Shown piece after piece: positions 56,399 to 64,000 of a DNA stretch of 64,000 nucleotides. This stretch comes from Cantharellus purpuraceus (taxonomy: Eukaryota; Basidiomycota; Agaricomycetes; Cantharellales; Hydnaceae): contig JALBUN010000001.1 of NCBI GenBank assembly GCA_025174535.1, forward strand, positions 1,798,001 through 1,862,000, in the 5' to 3' direction. A program made the translations under genes and the position numbers. Within the stretch, counting starts at the first letter, position 1. Every line of letters begins with the position of its first letter. The notes under the pieces are model-generated. The model was not told the origin of the DNA and ran no database searches. It saw only the letters and a program-made list of their open reading frames with translations.

Positions 56399-57390
56399 AT
56401 CTGAGAGCTATAAGTCTTTGAGCAGGCCAAGGTCACAGTCTAACCGTCCGGCGGAATCTGCAAATTCAACAGACCCATCCTCTTATGCCTCCACAGCTCT
56501 AGCCATGCATACTTCGCCTGTGGACCATCCACTTGATCACTTTCCTCGCATGAACCCCCCCAGTCACGTATCTTATCCTGGACAGCTACCTAACTCACCT
56601 CAGGCCATGAAACCCTCCGTCATGCACACACCAGGTATTAATTTGCCCGGTGTCCCAACCACTCAGCCACCTCAACCTCAATACCAATTGCATGCCATGG
56701 TGTGGCCCTTTATACCGCAACAGCAGGCTTCCAACGTATCGCTACAGAGTGGGCCATCCGGATTTGTGAACCCTCAAACACCAGGGCACTCACCATATGC
56801 CTCATTCATGTCTCGTCCTAATCGTCCTACATTGCAGCATACTTCTGCGGGGCCTTCAACATCCCAGGTTCATTCCCCGACTTCTTCAGTCCAGGAGCAT
56901 TCTCCGATTGACCCAGATGAGGCTGCTGTCATTGAAGATAAACGACGAAGGAACACTGCTGCGTCCGGTTCGTGTGGTTCCTCCGTTACATGTCTCTTCA
57001 TAGTCTCATGAAAAATAAAACTTGGCACTTTCGTGTATAGCACGTTTCAGAATCAAGAAGAAGCAGAAGAATTTAAACCTCGAGCGAACTGTCTCAGATC
57101 TTACAAGTCGCGCTGATGAACTAGAAAGAGAAGCAACAAATCTCAGACGAGAAAATAGTTGGCTCAAGGAGATGGTTATAATGAAGGGAAAGCGAAACTT
57201 GGCAGGAATACGACGCTCTTATGACGAGGGGGCCATCGGTGACCAAGAGGTGAAAAGCGATGACGAGACATCAGAAGCCTCCAATCTCGACCATGCTAAG
57301 TCGGAAACTTCCAAAACGAAAGGGAAGAATAAAGCTGAAGATAGCGGAAAAGGTGAATCCAAAGCGAAGGAAGAGAAGAGAAGGAGATGA
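56391..57390 (+). CDS. bZIP transcription factor, MetR/Cys-3/ATF4 type
   Basis: Probable nuclear regulator of sulfur or amino-acid metabolism. Exons: 56391-56967, 57041-57390 (308 aa). Residues 1-180 are Pro/Ser/Gln-rich, a typical activation region. The basic region NTAASARFRIKKKQK (residues 188-202) is split by the single intron and matches the MetR/Cys-3 form of the bZIP signature. A leucine zipper follows (LERTVSDLTSRADELEREA), then an acidic/lysine-rich tail. The ATG at 56391 is the first in frame; the upstream TTG is not a start. The leader carries upstream ORFs listed separately. Confidence 0.88.
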
Positions 57391-57531
57391 GTATGCAGTG
57401 ACGAGGCTATTCGCAATCACGAATATTTTTTATCGCTGGTTTATTATTTCAATATGAAGTTCATTTCATTACACATACACGCTTAGGTTAAAGATGACCC
57501 CAGGCACCCACAAGCTGAATTGCATCTTTTC

Positions 57532-57955
57532 ATGTCCTTTGGCCGTCCTCCCACGTTCTCATCGTTTCAAGCCACGGCACCTGATAGAGGATCTTTTCCT
57601 CTTGACCACGAAGGTAGTCAGACACATTTCCATTTAAGATGTTGGTTTCACCAGGCTGTAGGAGAATGTAAATCCAAGATGCTCGTCTACATGTCTTGCT
57701 TGCACAAGAATGAAAACACTTCAGCTCAGTGCAGAGTGGAGAGTAAAGAATACTTAGAATGCCGTATGTCTAGGTGAAGACTTCGTTCCTGATGACAATA
57801 GTCAAATTCATATACAAGCCAATGGCTTTAGGGGTCTGATGCAACGAGAAGAATGGACAAACTTGGGCATGGCAGACGTACAAAATTTAGAAGGCAATTG
57901 TACATCGTGTTCTTCCAGTGCCCATCCAAGAAGAACAGCAGAAACACAGCAATAA
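57532..57955 (+). CDS. COX19: cytochrome c oxidase assembly protein COX19
   Basis: Small twin-CX9C protein of the mitochondrial intermembrane space, involved in copper delivery to cytochrome oxidase. Exons: 57532-57613, 57662-57773, 57832-57955 (105 aa). MSFGRPPTF and [12 protein letters not shown] open the protein; the two motifs are [11 protein letters not shown] and [11 protein letters not shown], each with nine residues between cysteines, followed by [12 protein letters not shown]. All are COX19 signatures. Confidence 0.95.
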
Positions 57956-59874
57956 GTAAGCTAACAATCTGAGGTGAGCACATTGCCACCTAGCCTATTT
58001 AGCCTGGGATTCATAACAGGCTCATAGCAACTGCTCGTATGCTATTGAAAATGGTACTGCGTCAGATGTAGCCAATGCTTCTGCAGTATTAGTCTAAGAG
58101 GTTTTGATCTGCCCCTTCAAGGCGGATTACATTCGAAGAACAGGAAGCCGACACTGGTTAGTGGAGCAATTGTGTGTGACAACATGTAACACTGCGAAGC
58201 CTTTAGATCGTCATGCTCGCTTAGAAGTTTCGGTTAATCTGCTGATTCCCCTCACGTCAACATGACCGGGTCCTATAAATAATCGTCAGGCTCTTGGGGC
58301 AAGTACATCGGAAGACTTTGCTTCTAATTCTGATTGTTCAATTCCATTCTACGAGATGCGCCACATGGATCATTCGGTGGCAACAAAGAACTCGTCTGGT
58401 TTCTCTTCTCTGTTTCACTGCGGGAGTTTCTCTAGTATTTCTCTGGTGTTTCTCCGATGTACTAGGTTTAATCCGCTCGCTTGATGACAGGACATATCTG
58501 GCATATGTTTGGTACGTTCAATTCCGTCACATGCATAACATGCGCGGAAGTGGCTGTCCAACTAGACGCAGAACACAGTAACTGGGTATTGTTGCATCTT
58601 CGAGAGCCGGCTCCATACTGTTTCTTGCTTTTATGAGTGAATGTGCAGATGGTCCTGGTCATTGTCGACATAAAACCGAGCCTGGTCCCTCTCTCTACAG
58701 CTCTGAAAACATTGAATATGCTTTCCAGCGTCTCTTATGCGGTGCCTTTTGCTTAATCATGTAATGTCTGTTGCTTGATCAAATGGTCTTTGACGCCGTC
58801 CGGCTTTGACATTGATTCTCGTCTTTTGCCGTAGTACATCGTTCATGGTAGAGTATCCTGCTTCGGTATGTGTAACAATGTCCCAAAACCGCGGTTTAAC
58901 GATCACTATTCACGTATACTTCGTCCGACAGCCAACAATGTCATCGCGGGGGCACTAGCTGATTAATGGGTTCCGGATCCCCTAGCGCTAAATGTCAGGG
59001 CACTAAAGATGCCGGCAAACAGTAACAGGGATCTGTTGAGTGGCGTGAGTGACGCTTACGAATGGTCCTGTGAGTAACGATGATTCTGGAGGCTGCAGGT
59101 GCAGAACCAGCCTGCCCTGATAAGAGGCAATGTGGCTCGGTAAGCGCATGCGTGACTAAACTGAAGGCCTTACTTGAACCGTAATTCAGCATATAGCTGG
59201 GCACTGATTCTGACCGCAGTTCTTCCATATCAGATGTATGTCACCCTCTTCTATAAAAGATACCATACTGAGGTTTTGCAGGCGTATCTTCTCTCGACAA
59301 TGAAATATCCGATGTGTACACGGGTGTTCCTATTTATGTGAAGGTTATAGTTATAGACGCGTGAGTCGAGTAACTTCGATCGTGTTTCAATTAAGTTGTC
59401 CACAAACCCTGAGAACTACTGCAAGATTGCTGCTTTCGGTTACGTGAGTCCAATTCTCGTGTTAGATCACGAACTAGCCGCTGATCTGGGTCTAGGGCGT
59501 GCCGGGCGGTACGACGAGGCTTGCGAAGCCAACGGCATAAATGCGTTTGACATCGTGACTATTACTGCTAGGTCTGCACAGTTGTCTTCATGCCTAGGTG
59601 GCTTCGACATCGACAAGTGGTTAGTAGTTGTTGAAAGCGAGGTAGGAAAGGCTTCAATAGCATTTGGCGACTATGTATAGCACTACTCCCACGTCCCAAT
59701 GTCGGAAATCATCCGTTCGGCGGCTCCGCATTTGGATAATGTTTTCGAGACAAGAGTTGTTTAAAAGTCCGGCTAGGGGCAAAGGTCGAGAGGTTATAGT
59801 TCCGATATAATTCGTCACGCATCATTATTGTTATCAAACCTCATTTATAAAAGTCTTCTCCACCTTCCTTCATT
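57956..59874. other. intergenic, 1.9 kb, no gene recognised
   Basis: A CTATAAATAA box near 58272 and short frames at 58294-58581 (hydrophobic) and 59396-59680 could belong to a small or dead gene, but no start, splice pattern or family was recognised. Longest gene-free stretch of the right half. Confidence 0.4.
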
Positions 59875-61842
<1,968 letters not shown>

Positions 61843-62106
61843 CAATAGCATTGCTACACCAGTAGACATAATCCCTAACTGGTGCGACAACTTTGTCTGC
61901 AGATCCGTCGCTCACTAGAGCCAGCGTTGCATTCACATTGCCTGCTCAGTGGGAGGACTCATGGTATAGATTTATTTATATACATACAACCACGCATAAT
62001 GATTGCTGTAGCATATTTCAAAAAGCTCTATTAGTGTTTGACACCACGTGGTTATTTGTGGCGTACAATGACTAATTGCTTATGACACGCCATGGTAACA
62101 CAAGTA

Positions 62107-62992
62107 TTATTGTGATGCAGTGACCTCGTTCAGACGTGAAGGTAACCAATGTTTAGGAAAATCCTTGATGGTGGGGCGGGGACCATGTCTCCCACAGACG
62201 TGCTCTCCCTTACGGTGTTTTCTAGCTTTCGCGTCGAGATGTCGCTGATCGTGAGGAATGTCTGCGAATGTGTCTTTAGGATCCTAATATAATGCGCATA
62301 AGTCACAATGCATCGATAAACATAATGACTAAGACACACATTTGCCTCTCTCAGCAGACCATCAAGGACGTCACATCCCCATTTGAGATTCATGGCAGGT
62401 TCTGGCAAATCCTCGCATGAGATTTTGATGTATCCATGCTCATCTATTTTCTTATCCTCTTCTAAACCAATGCCAGCGTCCCGCGGCGGCCTGTCCGACC
62501 ATCGAGGTCCCGCTAGTAGCTTGAGTTTATGGATGGCTTGGGGAGAATGAAGGGGAAGTTTGGAAACGGCAACAATGATGACTCGCTTCTTTGTGGCTGG
62601 ATGTTCCTCACCAGCGTACGAAATCGAGCGAACTACAAGGGGAGTAGAGTCGGAGGGCGGAATAAACGGTTGTTGGATTGCTGAGTTGATATGAGAATTC
62701 GACCGTAAGGTCTGTCAGAGCAGGATGGCAAACCTTTTAGTCGTGGAGCATCTCTTTCAATTAGCCGCAAATAGTTGAGGAGCTGTTTTTGCTGGTCAAT
62801 CATCAAGTGGCCCGCTGAAGTCGCATCGTCCTCCTCGAACTCTGGCATGAAGTCAACGTCGAATGGTAGACTCTCTTCATCATTTTGCCTGCCGCGTCTA
62901 TTATCTCGAGGATAGTTGGCAACGACAGTGCTGTGCACCTGCCTAGCCGTTAGACGCGTCCAAGGTAGCACAAAACCACGAGCAACGAACAT
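62107..62992 (-). CDS. mitochondrial small ribosomal subunit protein mS35
   Basis: Mitoribosomal protein (Rsm24/MRPS35 family). Exons on the minus strand: 62734-62992, 62340-62680, 62107-62283 (258 aa). The N-terminus is basic and Arg-rich, a likely mitochondrial presequence. Family blocks are VVRSISYAGEEHPATKKRVI, KLLAGPRW, HGYIKISCEDLPEPAMNLKW and FADIPHDQRHLDAKARKHRK. It is divergent from the Rieske gene with 52 bases between start codons. Confidence 0.9.
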
Positions 62993-63044
62993 CCTGAAAA
63001 TTTGAAACTCCGGTGACTATCCTATTCTTTCCGAAAACGTCGAC

Positions 63045-63985
63045 ATGGCCAGCGTTGGGCACTTGCGCAAGGCAGTCAACCTGTCACCCACCACTCGTGT
63101 CTTGCCTAGCGGCGTGCCCTATGCTCCTCGCCTTTCCCTCACCGCTCGCGCTCCTCCGGCGCACGGACACGGACACGCAGCGGCGACTCGTGCGGATGCC
63201 CCTCCACGCTGGGCTGGAGGCATTTCTCACAGCGTCTCAGCCGGCCTGATCTCGAAAACGTTTGTCAATGGTTTGTGTTCGTTCCGCGGCAAATCATTCC
63301 CGCAGCTGAATACGTTTTTCAAGCACCTCCTGCCATGTTTCAGCAGCGCTTCATGCATACTTCAGTCCCCGTCAAGGACGCGCCGCGAGTCCCAAACTTC
63401 ACCCCGTACGAAGCCTCTTCAGAGGACTCAAACCGTGCCCTTTCTTACTTTATGGTCGGTTCTATGGGCGTGCTCACTGCATCTGTTGCAAAATCCACCG
63501 TCACCGACTTCTTGGGTACAATGGCCGCCTCCGCCGATGTGCTCGCATTAGCCAAAGTGGAAGTTGAGCTCGCCAGTATCCCGGAGGGGAAGAATGTCAT
63601 CATCAAGTGGCGAGGTAAACCGGTGTTTATCCGTCATAGGACTCCCGATGAGATAAAGGAGGCTCGGGATGTGAACTGGAAGAGCTTGAGAGATCCTGAG
63701 AGCGACGAGGATAGGACACAGAGGCCTGAGTGGCTTGTTATGATCGGTGTCTGCACCCACCTCGGATGTGTTCCTATTGGCGAAAGCGGTGATTTTGGAG
63801 GATGGTTTGTCGATTCCCGACCATACCTGTACCCTCCATAAACTGAAGGCGTATCTTCATCAGGTTCTGTCCTTGCCATGGGTCGCATTATGATATCTGT
63901 GAGTGATTAATGGACCTGCAGCTCCTCGCATTCGTCCTCATTAACGCAATTAATAGCTGGACGTGCTCGCAAGGGTCCAGCTCCA
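63045..63985 (+). CDS. RIP1: Rieske iron-sulfur subunit of complex III (3' end missing)
   Basis: Ubiquinol-cytochrome c reductase subunit carrying the 2Fe-2S cluster, inner mitochondrial membrane. Exons: 63045-63270, 63306-63804, 63864-63898, 63957-63985 and onward; the next intron starts at 63986 and the gene leaves the window. A Rieske presequence of about 90 residues is followed by one membrane helix (FMVGSMGVLTASVAKSTV). Cluster box 1 is CTHLGC (Cys225, His227, Cys230), box 2 CPCHGS (from Cys244), with YDISGRARKGPAP after it. The last coding stretch seen should be followed by the short C-terminal strand region. Intron 1 is only 35 nt. Confidence 0.95.
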
Positions 63986-64000
63986 GTAAGTAACCGAGTA

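Overview
This window reads as nuclear DNA of a filamentous basidiomycete, most likely an Agaricomycete. The signs are dense genes on both strands, about 160 short spliceosomal introns (mostly 45-70 bases), a cytochrome-b5-fused sphingolipid desaturase, a Myb-C2H2 fusion regulator of a kind I associate with Agaricomycetes, and an N-terminal fragment of a hAT-type transposon. No rRNA, tRNA, CRISPR array or prokaryote-style operon was seen. Exon coordinates were read by eye from splice signals, reading-frame continuity and protein family knowledge; exon lengths were checked for frame consistency, but nothing was aligned by software.

Bases 1-21,000 hold a 71-76 bp tandem repeat, a delta-8 sphingolipid desaturase, ribosomal protein eL13, an SH3BGR-like thioredoxin-fold protein head to head with a low-molecular-weight tyrosine phosphatase, ICE2, the glutathione-degrading amidotransferase DUG3, phosphoacetylglucosamine mutase, the co-chaperone SGT2, a kinesin-6, the eRF1 methyltransferase MTQ2, and the glucosyltransferase ALG10 head to head with an Mpv17/PMP22 protein. 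Bases 21,000-28,300 hold an intronless 716-residue disordered/coiled-coil protein and the kinetochore scaffold Spc7/KNL1.

Bases 28,300-36,300 are the accessory-looking part. They hold a transposon remnant, two neighbouring genes for secreted Kex2-type repeat proteins built from Ala-Asp-Trp-Lys-Arg units, a fresh 136-bp tandem duplication between those genes, the Myb/zinc-finger regulator and a minisatellite. The two repeat-peptide genes are the most interesting find: nearly all spacers are strings of X-Pro dipeptides, so ordinary Kex2, Kex1 and Ste13-type trimming could reduce both precursors to the same tripeptide.

Bases 36,300-64,000 return to housekeeping genes: TIM10, a 3-beta-HSD-type dehydrogenase, UTP4, an RWD-RBR ubiquitin ligase head to head with URB2, threonine aldolase head to head with a small zinc-finger protein, a Nudix hydrolase with a C-terminal membrane anchor, a GRE2-like reductase, a bZIP factor with a leader full of short upstream ORFs, COX19, a FRAY/SPAK-like Ste20 kinase, and mitoribosomal mS35 head to head with the Rieske protein, which runs off the end. 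Recurrent themes are ribosome biogenesis (eL13, UTP4, URB2), mitochondrial import and respiration (TIM10, COX19, mS35, RIP1), very short bidirectional promoters, 13-15 nt micro-exons and an apparent excess of GC-AG introns.
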